The notes beneath the pieces are model-generated. The model worked only from the letters and a program-made list of their open reading frames with translations. It made no database searches and was not told the origin of the DNA. A stretch of DNA of 64,000 nucleotides. It comes from Branchiostoma floridae. Lineage: Eukaryota; Chordata; Leptocardii; Amphioxiformes; Branchiostomatidae. Shown here in pieces: positions 50,086 to 63,423 of this stretch. The stretch is taken from NCBI RefSeq assembly GCF_000003815.2, contig NC_049997.1, positions 9,075,875 through 9,139,874 of the forward strand. The letters run 5' to 3'. Numbering within the stretch: position 1 is the stretch's first letter; the number at the start of each line of letters is the position of its first letter. The position numbers were made by a program, and so were the translations under genes.

Positions 50086-51032
50086 CCAGGTGACTGATTC
50101 TACTCGCCTCTCTCCTAGTGTTTAACAAACTTCTACTTTCTGTCCAGAAATTTACCACCACTAGAACTGTTCCGCAACCACTTTATGGCATCGGCCAAAG
50201 TCTAGTCATGGTGGTAAGCAACCCGGTCAAACTATCCCCGGTCGGCTGTGATTGGTCTAACTAAGGTCGCCACCGCCTTTGTTGGCTCATGGCAAACAGC
50301 TCTTTGTACGATCACGAGGATTCGGCGTGGTTGTGGAGACATAGCTTAGGGGTTTTCAGTCTTCGAACTTTAATAGAAGACACGAACCTAGAAGACAGTA
50401 TAAAACACGAGTTTGAACCAATTATGTGCTTTTTAGTTGAGGATTCATACTGAAAGTCCACTTGAATTCCAAATACCAAAATGTTGTCAACAGATTGATT
50501 CAACTTTTGATTTAACTTTCGAAGCCCCCACTGTGCCCCTTGACCTGGTTTAGCGAAAACATGGCAAGCAATGATGTAATAGCCTATTGAGTCAGCTGTG
50601 AGATATGTTTGGATCTGACCATTAGAAGACTGTTCAAGGGGGTTTAAGGATTGCCCAATAAAAAGAAAATGCCAAAAGGCGTCCAAAAATGATGATTAGA
50701 CGAACCAAAATGACTCGCAAAGAACTTGAACAAACTGACTAAGCGAAGAATAATTCTGTAACAAAACTTATCTGCATAATATGCGTTCACACAATGTCTT
50801 TCTTTGTCACCTCTCGGTCAATGACATTACTTTAGGGTCCCGTACTTCGATCCTACGTCATGCTGAATGTGGACACGGTACACTCTGCAGAACGGCTTTA
50901 AGTGTTGTAAGGTCACAGTAAGGTCAAGCCAAACTTTAGTACAACGTTTAGTTAAGAGGAACATGGCTATTAACCGGACGTGGCAGTAGTTCTTAATTCT
51001 CTCACCCTACTTGCCGACAAGAATCGTTTAAT

Positions 51033-54000
51033 ATGGCAAAGGTGGACAGTTTCTTTGAGACAGAGGAGGGGCGAACTGTTGTAGTGGCGTTAGAGCGGTT
51101 CGTCAGAGGATCTGCGACAGGACTGGCGCTATACGGAGGCGGGACCATCGCACTGTCGGTCGTGAACGGGAAACTCTTCAGAAGGTAGGTGCAACTTTGT
51201 TCGTCCGTTTCCCTTGCATCGTTAGGCCATTTTTACATCGTTTTCTTCTCTGCTTTTACGTGGCGTTGCCACAGCTGACTGTATACAAAGCACTCAGCCT
51301 ACAGTTGAAAACAACATTTAAAAAGTCTAAACAGCCATGATACTATGTATGGCAGCAGAATTCTGTTTGACACAGCCAAGACAGTCCAGACATAAAACCT
51401 TCAACGACAAAACAAATTGTACAACAGCTTTAGTAAGGTCTATACATGCAGACAACTAGATACAAATGAACTAAGTAAACCTGCATACCAGAATATGTAT
51501 AGTACAAATGTGTAGAGGTAAGAGAAAAGTCTGACAGGTACTATCTACATATCTAAGCCGCATGGAGGATATCACCTGTGCCTCAGGTGAGCTAGCTTCG
51601 AATTCTTTCCTAGTGGTGCGATATTTATTAAATTGGCTGGTAGGCAGGAAAGATATTGTTCTCAAGATGTCCTGCTCGGCACTCTCAGTTTATTTCAACA
51701 AATGACTCCCCCTGGGGTATCACATATTGGCACAGTTTCCATACGTTTGTTTGTTCTCCCCACAGCCCCGGCCATGTTGTCCGCGAAGCCCTGTCCGTGG
51801 ACACGTTGCGTTTCTCGGCGTTCCTGGGAGCGTTTCCCGCCGTCTACAAACTGGCTCACGACACATTACGGAGGGTTCGACCTGGGAAGGTGAGTACTTA
51901 GGGTAAACATGCTAACTAAAGGTTGTAACTCACTGCACTTGGGGCAACGGTGTGACACAGCGGGGCTCATCCACTGCGGCACCGTTTTTATTTTCGCCAA
52001 TTTTTTTATATAATTCATAATTTAGATATTGCTTAATACGTAAAAGTATGACTTAAAAGACAACAAATTACACATAAAGTAAGAAAATTCGTTCGTTATC
52101 TCTGAAATTCGTTAAGTAATCTTTGAGTAAATCCTAACCCCACAGTGCCGAACCTGTGCCCCAAGTGATACCACCTATAGCGAGGGTAAAGATAAATACA
52201 TAAGGGATAATTTTACTGTCATGAGAAGGAATGAGTAGTCTGTTTGCCAGAATGAGTATAATATAATTTTGGCGGCTAATAAACACTGATTTACTATAAT
52301 CGGCCTATCAAATCCATTTGCATAATGTATAATTTTCACAATTTGTAGTCAACGTACATGTAATCTGTGATTGGAGCCTAGATATATAACAATTGTACCA
52401 TTACTTACTCATGCAACAGTAGTACCAGATTTCATCATTATTTGGTTATGTTCTTTCGTGGTTGTATGTAGCGGGTGGGTTAAAGTCCAGGGTCAACAAC
52501 AGCACGTAGTAAAGAACAAGGGTCGTCGCCAAAAATAGTAACTGGCACTGCAAGCAAACATGTTTGTTTGTATTAGCTTGATGTTACATGCCATGGCAAT
52601 TTAATTCGATCGTGGACTTTTGCTCTATTACTAACAAAAACTGTTTAAAGAAAGATCGGCATTTTTGGAGAGAAATATTGAATAATCCACATTGCCTACA
52701 TGGCATACCACGCCGTTATACTATACAGTTCAATGAATTCGTTTAAGTAGGGGGGAGAAGAATGACCAAATGTCCCTTGGAATCGTTCGATAAAGTTAAA
52801 TTCTGAACCCCCAACTTGCAAATACAAATACATACCAATTTAAGCGCAGACACGTAAAAAGTATGCATTTGCAGTATATCATGACATGAGACTTTGTCGT
52901 CTCAAATTCATTTTCAAAATCTATGAACCAAAACCCGGTTTATTTTCATTGAAATCCACAAATGTTCATTGATATGTTTTCTTCTCAGGAATTGAATAAA
53001 ATGAAGATCGGATATAATTTTTTTACCCAGGATGGTTCGAACAGCACCATGGCCGGCGCCATTGCAGGACTGACCATGTTTATCGAGTCGGGCAAACGAC
53101 GGCGGACCATCGCTCTCTTCCTGTTGGCCCGTGCAGCGGGCGCTTTCATGAGTACCTGGGTAAGTCTCCTGAACATAGGAAGCTTTGTGGTACAGGTGCA
53201 CTTTGAAAGCTTCTTGGGAAGAAGTTCTCGCCCACGGATAGTTCAACGTGTAAATCTTTTAGTTTTACACCAAGTAGGAGAAGGGTAGGGGACGTTTGTC
53301 TCGTTTTCCTCAGCGATGATACTGGTAACAACAGGACTGTTAGTCAACAACAAAAATTATTTCACGTATTATCCACATTTCGCAGAACATTCAAACAATT
53401 TTCGGCCTTCTTTATTTATCGGTCTTGAAAGAAAATTATTGCTCAACTCCCGTCAAAATTTACCAACACAGATGAACTTTGCTAGCCTAGGTGCCTTTTA
53501 TAGCTTCATTTCGCTCTCTCTGTCGCTCGAGGGAGAGGAGCCCATCCAGGCTAGAACTTTGATCTCGAATAGTACTTGGTATATATTCATAATAAAAAGT
53601 TAAGAATATGAACATAAAAATCTATTCACTAGATAGTCAGCTCTCCATTGTTTCTACTTTCGATATTATGTAGCCTAGAATCTACATGTACTGTATTAGA
53701 TTAATGTTCCACATACTATAGCCTTTTGTGTTATACAATATGCAATGTGAATTACTTTGCGTGACATTGTACCCGTTACAACTGCTGTGCAATACAATTT
53801 GACTTGACTTATTCCCAGGTAAGACGAGGCCGCCTGCCGCGAGTCCGACACCTGGACACGGGCGTGTTCTGCCTCTGCACGGGCTTCATCGTGTACGCCG
53901 CCGCCCTGGACCCCGAGCTGCTCCCCGTAGGCTACTACAACTCCATCCTCCGCTGGTCCCGCGGCTGGACCGACAAGGGGCTGGCCGAAACCCTCCGGCG

Positions 54001-55171
54001 GGAGGGCACGGCGTTCGTCCCGTGCGATGTACACATGCACCCCGGTAGCTGTCATGTCTACACCCTGAAGGACACGCTGAGGAGCTGGCCTAGCTTCTTT
54101 AAGATGTACCTGCCCATCAATCTTGTCCCAGTCTTGCTCTTCAAATACAAAGAGCTTATATCAAGGTGAGTTCATGACAACACGATCACTGACGAAAGAT
54201 AGCCGATTCTGTCAGAAATGTCTGACCGTTTACAAAACTCATCCAGTCGCTTTAGTAGCGATGTTTGTATTGAGTATCTTATTACCTGAATGTATAACAT
54301 TTCACCGACACAACACATCTTATGTATTTCGCGAAATTCTGGCCACCATGTTGGGGCAGACCATGGATCCAAGATGGCGTCTTTTGTCCACCAACATGGC
54401 GGACGCCCAGCATAGTCACGTGACTGCAAACACTCGAGCCGTCCTGATGGTAAAGGCGCCCATACCTTTGTCATACCTTGAACGTTCTGTAGCTTAGCTA
54501 TGGTAGCCATTCGTGGCTTTTATGTAGAATAAAGGTGTTTCATGCATTCATTGTCATGATAATAGCTTCATTTCTTTTCTCAGGCCCACAGATACTCTGA
54601 CGTCACTCTTCATCAACACGGCCTGGTCCGGCACCTTCCTGACGTTTCTGGTGCAGATTGCGAAATACGTCATTTGCGTACTACGTCACTGGAAACACAA
54701 ACCTCCTCCGGCGGACGGATACATCCCCTTCGCCGCCGGTGTGCTCTGCGCCCTCTCCGTGCTTTTCGAACGGGCTTCGAGAAGGTAAGAAAACCGGACA
54801 ATCGCAAAGTTTGAAAAATTAACATATCTTCTCTGAGTCATTAAACAATTGTCAGTTAATTCTTAAAGAAGACAGATATTATTTAGTGATTTTTCAATTT
54901 GATGAAATTATTCTAAGTAGCGGGTATTCCCGATTGCAAAACTGACGACCCGTTTGTCTTAAACAGGCGAGAGCTGTCTATGTACGTCGTTCCGCACTTC
55001 CTGAATGGGATGTTCCTATTGGCTCAGCGGCATCACGTGAAGACCGTGCCGTTCGGGTCCATCTTGGTTTTCATGGCGTCCACCATGACCCTCATGCACG
55101 CGTACGAACGGGAGAGAGACTCGCTCTCTAACTTAGTCAAGGGTATCATCAAACACTTGGTAGGGAACTAA
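51033..55171 (+). CDS. TMEM135-like multi-pass membrane protein
   Basis: Six exons (51033-51184, 51766-51889, 52989-53159, 53819-54165, 54584-54784 and 54967-55171) join in frame to 399 residues. The model runs from MAKVDSFFETEEG to a stop after HLVGN. TMEM135 proteins are peroxisome- and mitochondrion-associated membrane proteins linked to lipid handling and organelle dynamics. Matching features are RFSAFLGAFPAVYKL and then STMAGAIAGLTMFIES in the first half. The conserved Cys/His block PCDVHMHPGSC is followed by LRSWPSFFKMYLPINLVPVL, like the N-terminal Cys-rich domain of the human protein. Further hydrophobic segments lie in exons 5 and 6. The start ATG opens the longest consistent frame. 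Human TMEM135 is longer, about 458 residues. The order of blocks differs from my memory of the human protein, so this may be a TMEM135-related paralogue. Confidence 0.85.
51890..52988. other. TMEM135-like intron 2, no other feature
   Basis: An AT-rich intron of 1.1 kb. I see no repeats with clear termini and no coding exon in it. Confidence 0.5.
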
Positions 55172-55459
55172 GATATGAGCAGGTCAGAAACTTTATCGCG
55201 TAACCGGTGTAAGCTATGACTCCCAGGTCACGTGTCTTCCATCTCAGAGCTGGAGAAATATGGCTGATGCTCTCTAAAAATTCTTCGTCGTGCATCAGAG
55301 TTTAATTCTCTATGCTAAATGTATTACTGTTAAATGCCACACTGTTGACGACCAATTGTCCGTGTGATGGGAACATATTCAAATGTAGGCGGTCTCTTTG
55401 TCTGTTATACATCATTCTTGTGGATGATTGGATAGCTCTTACAGCTAATTGTGGATCTA

Positions 55460-55465
55460 AATAAA
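55460..55465 (+). promoter_or_regulatory. candidate polyadenylation signal, TMEM135-like gene
   Basis: AATAAA about 290 bases after the stop at 55171. Another lies near 55739. Beyond, to 57020, the sequence is AT-rich and I see no gene. The region contains the likely 3' UTR of rapsyn on the other strand. Confidence 0.4.
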
Positions 55466-56820
55466 TTCCTAATTTACGAGGCAACCTCTTGTCATACAAG
55501 TAAGTCTCGTTTAAACACGAAGTGTTAATGTTGTCAACGATTTTTCATCAGATGAAAGTTTCATGATATTATTTTACATCAAACAACCTTAAACGATTGA
55601 TGCAAAATGTGCAATATTGGACCTACCTGTAATAGTTTTCGTAGATTCCTAGCTGCTACGCTATACTGAATTTTGTCACTGTTATATTTGTAATTATTGT
55701 TAAAGACAAGTCAAAGCTGCTGGTGCGAAATGTTCCATAAATAAATACTCATCTAAAAATGACGAAAAGTCAAAACAATGCTAAATATATCAAGAATGAT
55801 ATTTAGTACATTATACCAAATAAGAAATGTATTTTCCTTTTTTTCATATTACTGATGAAAGCAATAGTACAGAACTACTTAAAAAGTAAATAAAAACGAA
55901 AACTGTGCACACATTGGTTTGTGTGGTCATTATTTTGACCCCGCACGATAAACATGGTCCAAATCATAGAACCAAGCAATTTGTATATACAGTTCACACA
56001 CTTATTTTATACCATGAAGAAAGATTGCCCATGTCGACCTTCTCAAAATCATAAGTGCCCTTTTCAGATGCGTTACATTTGTATTTGGTAAATCAATTGA
56101 AATCTTCAACAGAATGAATATGAATTGCTTATCTTTATTGGTTGAAGATTAAATTTGAGAAGAGGCGCAATCAGGCAAAATTCTCCATATTTTTGTCTTT
56201 CAAAGAATGTCCAAGTGTCAAGATAAAGACAGGTAAAATTTTGAATCAAATTTATGTCAAATGTCTGTCAATAACGAAAGTTCAAAATAACGGAAAGATA
56301 GATGTCAGCGTGTAAATCATTGGTAAATAAGGTAATATGTTAATCAAACCGAACGAAAACCAACGTACGTCCATGAGACGGTTCAAAATGTCTGTCGAAA
56401 GTCGACCTCTGCTAGCTATATACATGTACATCAAAATAAACTAACTGCTTCTGTTAACAAAATCAGTATACCGAATATACGGTATTCAAAATAACTATAA
56501 AGATTTCAAAGACTGAGTCCGTTCCTCTAATCTTTGTTTCTCCGTGAATTGAAGAGAAATTCAAATCTAAGCTCCTCTTTCAATACAAGGAATTGCCTTT
56601 GAGTATGCGTCGCCTGTTTGATGTTGTTCTTGTTTATTGCATCTGACGTTTAGACCGTAAGAATTAAAACATATTCTTGATAACAGCCAGTACAATCAAC
56701 GATAAGAAAACAATAAATTAACTTCCACGTCGTCATACATGATATTGGTCACTGTAGGACCTTGATGATAAATATCGCTAGATGGCGCTTTTATACAGAT
56801 CAGCGATCGCGGCCGTTGAC

Positions 56821-56826
56821 TTTATT
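56821..56826 (-). promoter_or_regulatory. candidate polyadenylation signal of rapsyn
   Basis: AATAAA on the minus strand, about 200 bases after the rapsyn stop codon at 57027-57029. Confidence 0.4.
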
Positions 56827-57026
56827 TCGTAGAAGTATAAATCTATAAAATCCATTTTCTCAACTTTTTTTCCCAAAATCAATCGTATATTAAACTTTCC
56901 TTTCTTGCAATGTGTCAGTCAACGACCGCTTTCGAGCGCCTCTAGCGACATGATACAAAATAGCACCATTCTTTTGTTTGATTCGAATCAAATGTTTAAA
57001 AGAACAACTGGACGTCCTTTTGCCCC

Positions 57027-60000
57027 TCAGACATACACAGGCCGCAGCATGACGCGACGACAGTCTGGACAGCCAGTTGTTTTTTGTAGCGTTGTTTCCA
57101 CGCATCTGTGAACATAGACATATCTTAAAAGCTTTCTTCAAGTCATTTACCTTGCCGTGAGACAAAACAACGGTTTAGCCTTGGCCTGGCAGCCATAATT
57201 ATACTACAAAAAGTTAAAGAAATGTTACCTACTAGAGTTGACCATGTAGATGCATCTGAAATAATATATCTTAAGTATGACACTGCAATCTTCCTGAAGA
57301 TACACATAAAAAGTATTTGCAATTGTCCAAGTCCTTCCCAAAAGTGCCCAAAGCTAAGAAGCTTGATAAAGTACAGGAAAATATTTTTATATCATGACAA
57401 AGAAACAATATTTCATGCCTCAGCACTTAACTGAAGTTCTACAGGTCGTGACGTCAACTCTGACCCGTGTACAACTACTTCCGGTTCAAACGTTTCCTCA
57501 CCTGGAATGGAATATGTGTGAGCAGGGCAGAGCCTCGATCCTGTCCGGCTTCTCCCCGTACGTGTCCCCACAGGCCCCACAGTACAGCTCCATCGCCTCC
57601 AGCGCCTGGGGCAGGAACACGGTTCGTTTACCACGTGATAAAACCTTATCTTGATATAACCTTCTCTCAAATCAAAGATTCGTCCCCAGTAATCTCTACA
57701 AAGCCCCACGGGTCACGGGTAGAAATTCGCCAAATAAGACAGAAAACACGCCAGAGGAAAAATGGTCGAGAAGTTTGCGATCAAACTCCGCGGCCATCTA
57801 ACTCATCTGGCGTGTTTCTGCCTTATTTGACCAATTTCTACTATTTTTTTTTCCATTGACCTGTGGAGCCTGGTAGAGGCTACGTCCCCGGCTGTTATTG
57901 AGGTTTGGCCGACGGACAAGACGAAAACGGCACAAAATGGAAAGCTTGATAAAAACGCCTAAAAACGTCCAAAACAACCGGGGACTAACCTCCGTCCGAG
58001 AGTAACGTTATATTTAGTCAGGTTAAGAAGATGCGTATGTAGAACGTTAACAAACTGGCAATTTGAACAATTTTGAACATCTCCACAACTGTACAATGGA
58101 CAGAAATAGCGTTTTTCCAGCTCAGATGTAAAATGTACATTTCTACATTCGATTTGACCTAGCCTGGGTGCCAGGCTGTTTCCAGTGTCTACACAGGTCA
58201 GCTTCTCGGCTTCAGTTCTTCAGGGCCGATATGCATATATGATATATGCCGCCCTCAATTCTACTGCAGACCCCCCCCCCCCCCCCCCCCCAAATTTTAT
58301 CAGAGTGTTAGGGGGAGGGGTGGGGGGCTCTGTGGTAAAAGTTCCCCGGGGCAATGTTGGCCTTGGAATGTGTAGGCACTGGAAACAGTCAGGCCTCTAG
58401 GCTATAGATTTTACCTAACCTGTGTGTATTTCACCACGTGTTCTCGCATCTGCTGGAAGTCCCCTAGCGACCGGTACAGCATTTCCAACCGGAAGTGGGC
58501 CCTGAGGAGGGAAAGCTGCAAAAGAGGACTGAGTTGAAGAACAACGCTCACACATGGTTTTAGCATTGAATCATTATTGATAAGTGATCAAGGTTTGAAA
58601 GATATGAAAGACTTAGTATAGCTGAATCTTACCATGTGTCATTGGATGATGATGATAGCTGAATTCACTGAGTCATTGAAATGACGCACCTTAGGTGAAT
58701 CTATAGCTTAATCTAAGACAGTGCCATAGGATTGATATTGACATACTTTTTCTTCAGAAAAGTTTGCGGTATCGCAATACCAACCTCTAGATAGCGAGCA
58801 GTAAGATGTGAAAAAATTGGATGTCAAGATATCAGAAAAATAAAAATATCATCTGTTGGATTTGAAAGGTTTCACATTGCTGCTCCCAACGAAACTTCCC
58901 TGGTAGTTGATGACAAAAAGTATCAAATCTCCAAATATTCCCAAAATGTGTGTCGCCTGTCTTTTTATTTATTAAGCTATGTTTTAAAATGAATGTATAG
59001 TTAAATTTAGTATAATGGTACCCAAAGTCTAAATACCTGTCCATTCGCATCAAATAATTTTCTGTAGAGTTTATGACTGATAACAGGATAACATCGCTCT
59101 TTAGAAATCTCGTGCCAGGCGTTCAGAATTCACCAGTATCTCAGATATTTGCCAATCTAAGTGGCAAGGCGCCTGGTATCTTCTAGTCACTCATGAATCT
59201 CCCTAATCAAGACACACGCCGCTCTATCTTTTCTTAGGGTAATTTGCCATTCCCCTTATCTTTCAAGATCTGACAACAGGCCAAGGAAGGACCAGGCTGA
59301 CTAAGCTGGCTATTATGTGGAGAATAATTTGCCAGTGGTGTTTTGATACCAAGATGAGTTGGTCGACAATAAAAGATTATTGGGCTACCTGGCACCTATT
59401 AGATATCGATCGGTGGACTTCAAAGAACGTACCGAGATACCACAGGCCTCCGGAGAGGAACATGAACCTTAGAACTCTGACCGAGTTCTACGATCCGCGT
59501 ATCCACGTAGGAAGGCTTAGTGGAGGCTACCTATAGGTCGATCAGCTTATCTCATGGTTTTATCTCCCTTCAGACAGTTATGATCATGACCTAACATTTG
59601 TAGGGACATTTAACAGTCTTATTCTACAATTACGGAAATGCCTCTGTGTGCGATGGTGCAAAATATTCTGCCACTACAAAGCACTCGGGTTGAGGCCTGA
59701 CGACCCTCCGTCTCGTATCAGCCATACGGTGATTTACCCCATTCCTGGCGCATACCCGTCTCATAATTAGCCAGCGAAAGGGTATATCACCCCGTAAGGC
59801 TTGGTTAAAGTTATAACCTCGTCGTGTGCAGGCACGTCGATCGATGATAATGATGATGATGATGATGATGACGATGATACCACATTACACATTCAGAGGG
59901 GGTGGGGGGGGGGTGGGGGGGTGGGAGAGAGATTCAACACACAGAAGTCTACATCTGGTATTCCGGTAAAATACGTTGCACTAAATCATCTAGGCTCGCT

Positions 60001-62132
60001 GCCACAAATATCCAGACGATTCCTTCGAAGCAAACGTGATCAAATGTAGCTCGCTTCAAAACTAAGCGGCGATGACAGGATCGTGCCGTGGAATGTGGCA
60101 CCACACCAGATGTTCTGATGAAGCTACGACCGACCAAGAGATAACACCATACGTCTGATAATTCTTGTGATTGGCGATGCTTCAAAGCGTCTTCAGAAAT
60201 CTGGTGTATTTGGATAACGGCAGTTTTTATCACTTTCGTCGCAAATCATGTCGTTCGGCTGATTATACTTATCTATCAAAGCATACAAGCTGGATATAAA
60301 TACAATCAAAAACACCGCTCACTTCTGTTCGTGGCAAGGAAAAATCTAAAGAGTGTAGCACCGATCCTTCAAAGGCGGCTATCGCTATCGTTAATGCTGC
60401 GTTATCTAGCTCCTCGATGGACTGTGTAGAACGCGGTTATATAAGACCAACATCTGAAGTTCCGTGGGATGGTATTCAGAAGGGATGCGATGAGTACCTT
60501 TGGTTTTTGTTGGTGAGTTAATTGTTCAAACACTTTGGTCATAGGTTACAAGTATGCATCTGAGCAATGATTGGTGTAAAATCTGTTGTCTAAAACTTAG
60601 ATTTTGTATTTGAAACGAAGCAGTAACCAATCTACAAAATAAAACATTCCTGATTCCCAGACTGGTAATCGTACCGACTAGGTGTATACAAAGGTGTGGA
60701 AGAACTGAATTTTAACGTTTGATATGTATACAGTATCCTCAATAGAATGCTGTTGTCTCACCTTGTTACCTATGGCCAGAGCAAGTTCCAAAGCTTTTTT
60801 GTTCATCTCCATACCCTGTGGGGAAAAAGCAAGAACAAAACCTAAGAGAAAATAACGTTAAGCTATACTGCTATAGCAAGGAGGTTAAAAAGTAGACAAT
60901 GTACAACAGATCTGAAAACAGTTGATTGAAACAGACGCTTCAAAGGGAATTGAACATCAAAGACCTGGTGTTGTAAGAAAAATAATTGCACTGTAATCTG
61001 ACATTTTAAGACAAATGCGGGTAATCAAATCATCTATCGAATTTGCCCTCTGACCTAGGATGACCTATGACATGACAATTGTTCACTGGAGAGACTCAAG
61101 CAAAATTTTCTTCTTTTGAAACCTATTCTTCTTGCTTATCTTTCAGGTAGTTCGAAATCTCAAGGTTCACACAACGTCTTCGCCTGTCGTAAGTCTTGGT
61201 TTTTGTTGCTGAAGTTATTATTCAAACACTTTTGTCATAAGTTACATGTAACGTTCCGCATCTGAACATAAAATGCTGGGAAATTTCTGACAGACATCTT
61301 ATTGCAACAGAAACAAAATAGTAGCCAAACTTGACTAGTACGTAACCTGTGTGTGTGTTGTGCCATCAATTTAGAGACGATTGATGAAAAGTATCGTCAA
61401 ATGACGGAACAACGGAATGTAGCACAATGTACAGGGGGGGGGGGGGGGGGGGGCGTCGGTAGATTTACCAACCTTTTCAAATTGCTTGTTCATGACCAGC
61501 ACCTTGGCCATTCCCGACAGCACTTGCACCTGTCCATAACGGTCTCCAGTTTCTACCATGATGTTTAGGGAGGCTTCATATCTGGGATAGGCGCGCTGAA
61601 ATCATAAATATAACATTAGCTTTGATGTTCATAATGATTATTGTCAGTGTTCGCTTTTAAGTCCATATGTCTCGGTATAAGTTATTCAGAAGCAAAGTGG
61701 AAGTTTCCATCATAAAAATCCGACTTAGTCTAATTTTTTGCTGTCTAATTCCAAAGAGGCGCCGTTTACTTTCTGCAACTTATGATTCACTGCTAACCGA
61801 GTCACGTGTTCTATGTATTCAATCTAACGTGGCGCCACAGAAGCGGTGGATTGCTAATTTCTTGACAAAGACTGGAGTTGGGCTTTTAAAAAAATTGTGA
61901 AGTTTTTTGTTTCGAAATTACCGTTCAACCTTGCTTCAGAAGAGTTGCAGCTTTTGCAAGAATTCTCGGATGAAGTATTTGCAAGGCCACTAGTATCAGC
62001 TAAGCCCAGAAAAGGAAAGAAAGTCGGATGTACCTCTATGTCGCCCCTGTTTCTGTGAATGTCCGCAAAGCACCTGAGACACTCTGCCTGGGACGGCCGG
62101 TCGCCTTGGTGAAGGGCTATCTTCATGGCATC
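57027..62132 (-). CDS. RAPSN: rapsyn (43 kDa receptor-associated protein of the synapse), 3' exons
   Basis: Rapsyn clusters acetylcholine receptors at the postsynaptic membrane through TPR repeats, a coiled coil and a RING-H2 domain. Minus-strand exons: 62034-62132, 61473-61595, 60762-60815, 58420-58515, 57502-57605 and 57027-57105. All are GT-AG, and together they give 184 codons plus stop. The TPR part shows [29 protein letters not shown] and [17 protein letters not shown], close to vertebrate rapsyn. Then comes [10 protein letters not shown] and a linker exon ending [10 protein letters not shown]. The RING-H2 part has [23 protein letters not shown] and GCPDCRR. The protein ends in PVYV, where vertebrates end in PGFV. 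The N-terminal TPR exons and myristoylation site are not in 62.2-64.0 kb, so the gene continues off the window. Its large intron 58516-60761 holds repeats and a possible plus-strand promoter. Confidence 0.96.
57720..57880. mobile_element. relative of the 11385-11700 MITE
   Basis: It contains agaaattcgccaaataagaca and, later, cttatttgaccaatttcta, which pair. It also holds cctgtggagcctggtagaggc, shared with 11620-11645. The termini are not clear. It lies in a rapsyn intron, next to a fragment of the gataaaaacg family (57881-58005). Confidence 0.65.
58161..58403. mobile_element. hairpin element with internal poly-C
   Basis: The left arm agcctgggtgccaggctg then tttccagtgtctacaca, and the right arm tgtaggcactggaaacag then ctaggct, are inverses. 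A C run of about 21 bases and G-rich patches lie in the loop. It stands 17 bases downstream of a rapsyn exon border (minus strand) and so is close to its donor. Confidence 0.75.
58516..60761. other. rapsyn intron with no second gene proven
   Basis: It includes an (ATG)n microsatellite at 59847-59877 and a G-rich stretch near 59897-59930. A 73-codon plus-strand open frame (59315-59536) shows no recognisable domain or splice context, so I do not call it a gene. Confidence 0.5.
60438..60513 (+). promoter_or_regulatory. candidate TATA promoter and short first exon
   Basis: TATATAAG at 60438-60445 is followed at normal distance by a short stretch ending in a gtgagt donor at 60513-60518. A good acceptor, cttatctttcag, ending at 61146, and a gtaagt donor at 61190 bound a possible second exon. 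Joined, the only ATG frames close within a few codons, so the transcript, if real, is non-coding or continues unpredictably. Confidence 0.3.
61434..61453. repeat. poly-G run
   Basis: Twenty consecutive G, 19 bases before the donor side of the rapsyn exon at 61473. It is likely length-variable and prone to sequencing error. Confidence 0.9.
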
Positions 62133-62329
62133 CTGGGAATGAGACGGGGAAGAATTAGCCCTACAGATTTGATTTGATTTGATTTCAGTTATTCGGCTGT
62201 GGTACAACTAGCCGGAGGCTATTATCAAGGGTTATCCCTGATCTCAAAACACTGGACCTAGAGGAAAACCATTTTGCCATTTCATTAAAAAAAATTAAAA
62301 AAACTGAATTTGTCCAGCAAATGGTTGGT

Positions 62330-62490
62330 CATGTGGTGTTTTTAACGTTTTTCAGGCGTTTTGATCGGGCATTCTATTCTGTACCGTTTTGTTGATGTCT
62401 CGCGGCCGCGGTACAAAATAGAAAGCCCGATAAAACGCCTTAAAAAACCGTCAACAAACAGCCAAAACAAACAGCCAAAGCCTAGAGAGT
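62330..62490. mobile_element. gataaaaacg-family hairpin, copy 3
   Basis: tttaacgtttttcaggcgtttt pairs with the right-hand gataaaacgccttaaaaaacc block, and ttctattctgtacc pairs with ggtacaaaatagaa. Relative of 34324-34522. It lies just upstream of the first rapsyn exon seen here. The preceding 62165-62235 is a (GATTT)n repeat. Confidence 0.75.
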
Positions 62491-62579
62491 ACTGTATGCC
62501 TACGGGCTTCTAAACTTTAAAATCCCCATACACTACAAGTAGAACCACCCATATGGATTCCTTCAGGAGCCCAGAAAAT

Positions 62580-63420
62580 CACTCTGCTTTGATCAGGCAC
62601 AACCGCCATGTGTATGTTTGTTTATGGTGATGCCTACAATTAGGCGACACCTTGTATGATCGGGGCGGGCGGAGGGGCGTGTTCAGGGGTAGCCCTCTAC
62701 TCATTTGTCTCCCTCCGTTTGGTGAAGTTATAGTAGGATCCTCTTTATTTTCCCGTTTTGCAATGAGAGAATGTAAAAGAGAAACATTTAGTGGGAAGAT
62801 TCCGAAGAAAACGAAAATTTCATACAAACATTTACATACACAGTCACAGAAACAAAATCAAAACGCAATATCATGAAACGATGACTTGGAAGTTCATCTG
62901 TGTTGATAGATGTCATTCTGGATACTAGTAATCAGAGCGCCATTGACTTCTATCTGCAACTTATGATCCACTGTTCACAGAGTCATGTGTGCTATACCAA
63001 ATAACGTGAAGTCTCAGAAGCAGACTGTGTAGTCTGAAGTCGATCAGTCCAAAATTTGGAAAAGTCCAATTTTTTGTGTGTTTGAAATTGTAGTTCATCA
63101 AGGATCATAAAATTCTAGTACTTGTAGTTCTAGTTCTAGTACATAGTCTGCAAACTACCTGGTTGGAATATGATGTATAAATCTGCAAAATAATCAGAAC
63201 GAAAAAATGGATCTGGACATGATGGCAATGTCCTGCCACATGTAAACCATCTGCTGTGATAGTTTTATAAATATTTGTAACCAGAGCCGGCCCGGGCCCC
63301 GCGGCACTGTTACAGCACAGACATTCTTCTGGGGATGCATGGGCGCGATGCCACATGGCAGGCGTCACAAGCAGGGGGGAGATCACTAATTATGCTAAAG
63401 CAGGGGATGGAAGTTGATAA
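62580..63420. other. rapsyn upstream intron, nothing recognised
   Basis: Searched by eye on the minus strand for earlier rapsyn TPR exons. None was seen. No other gene is supported. Confidence 0.45.
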
Positions 63421-63423
63421 ATA

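Noticed and set aside
50060-50090. tRNA gene
   Set aside because: Only a T-arm-like sequence is present. No anticodon arm or acceptor stem could be paired.
52914-53331. Minus-strand open frames opposite the TMEM135-like exon
   Set aside because: They mirror the coding strand of 52989-53159 and lack their own splice sites or similarity.
59315-59536. 73-codon plus-strand frame in the rapsyn intron
   Set aside because: Trp-rich and superficially protein-like, but no promoter, splice context or known motif.
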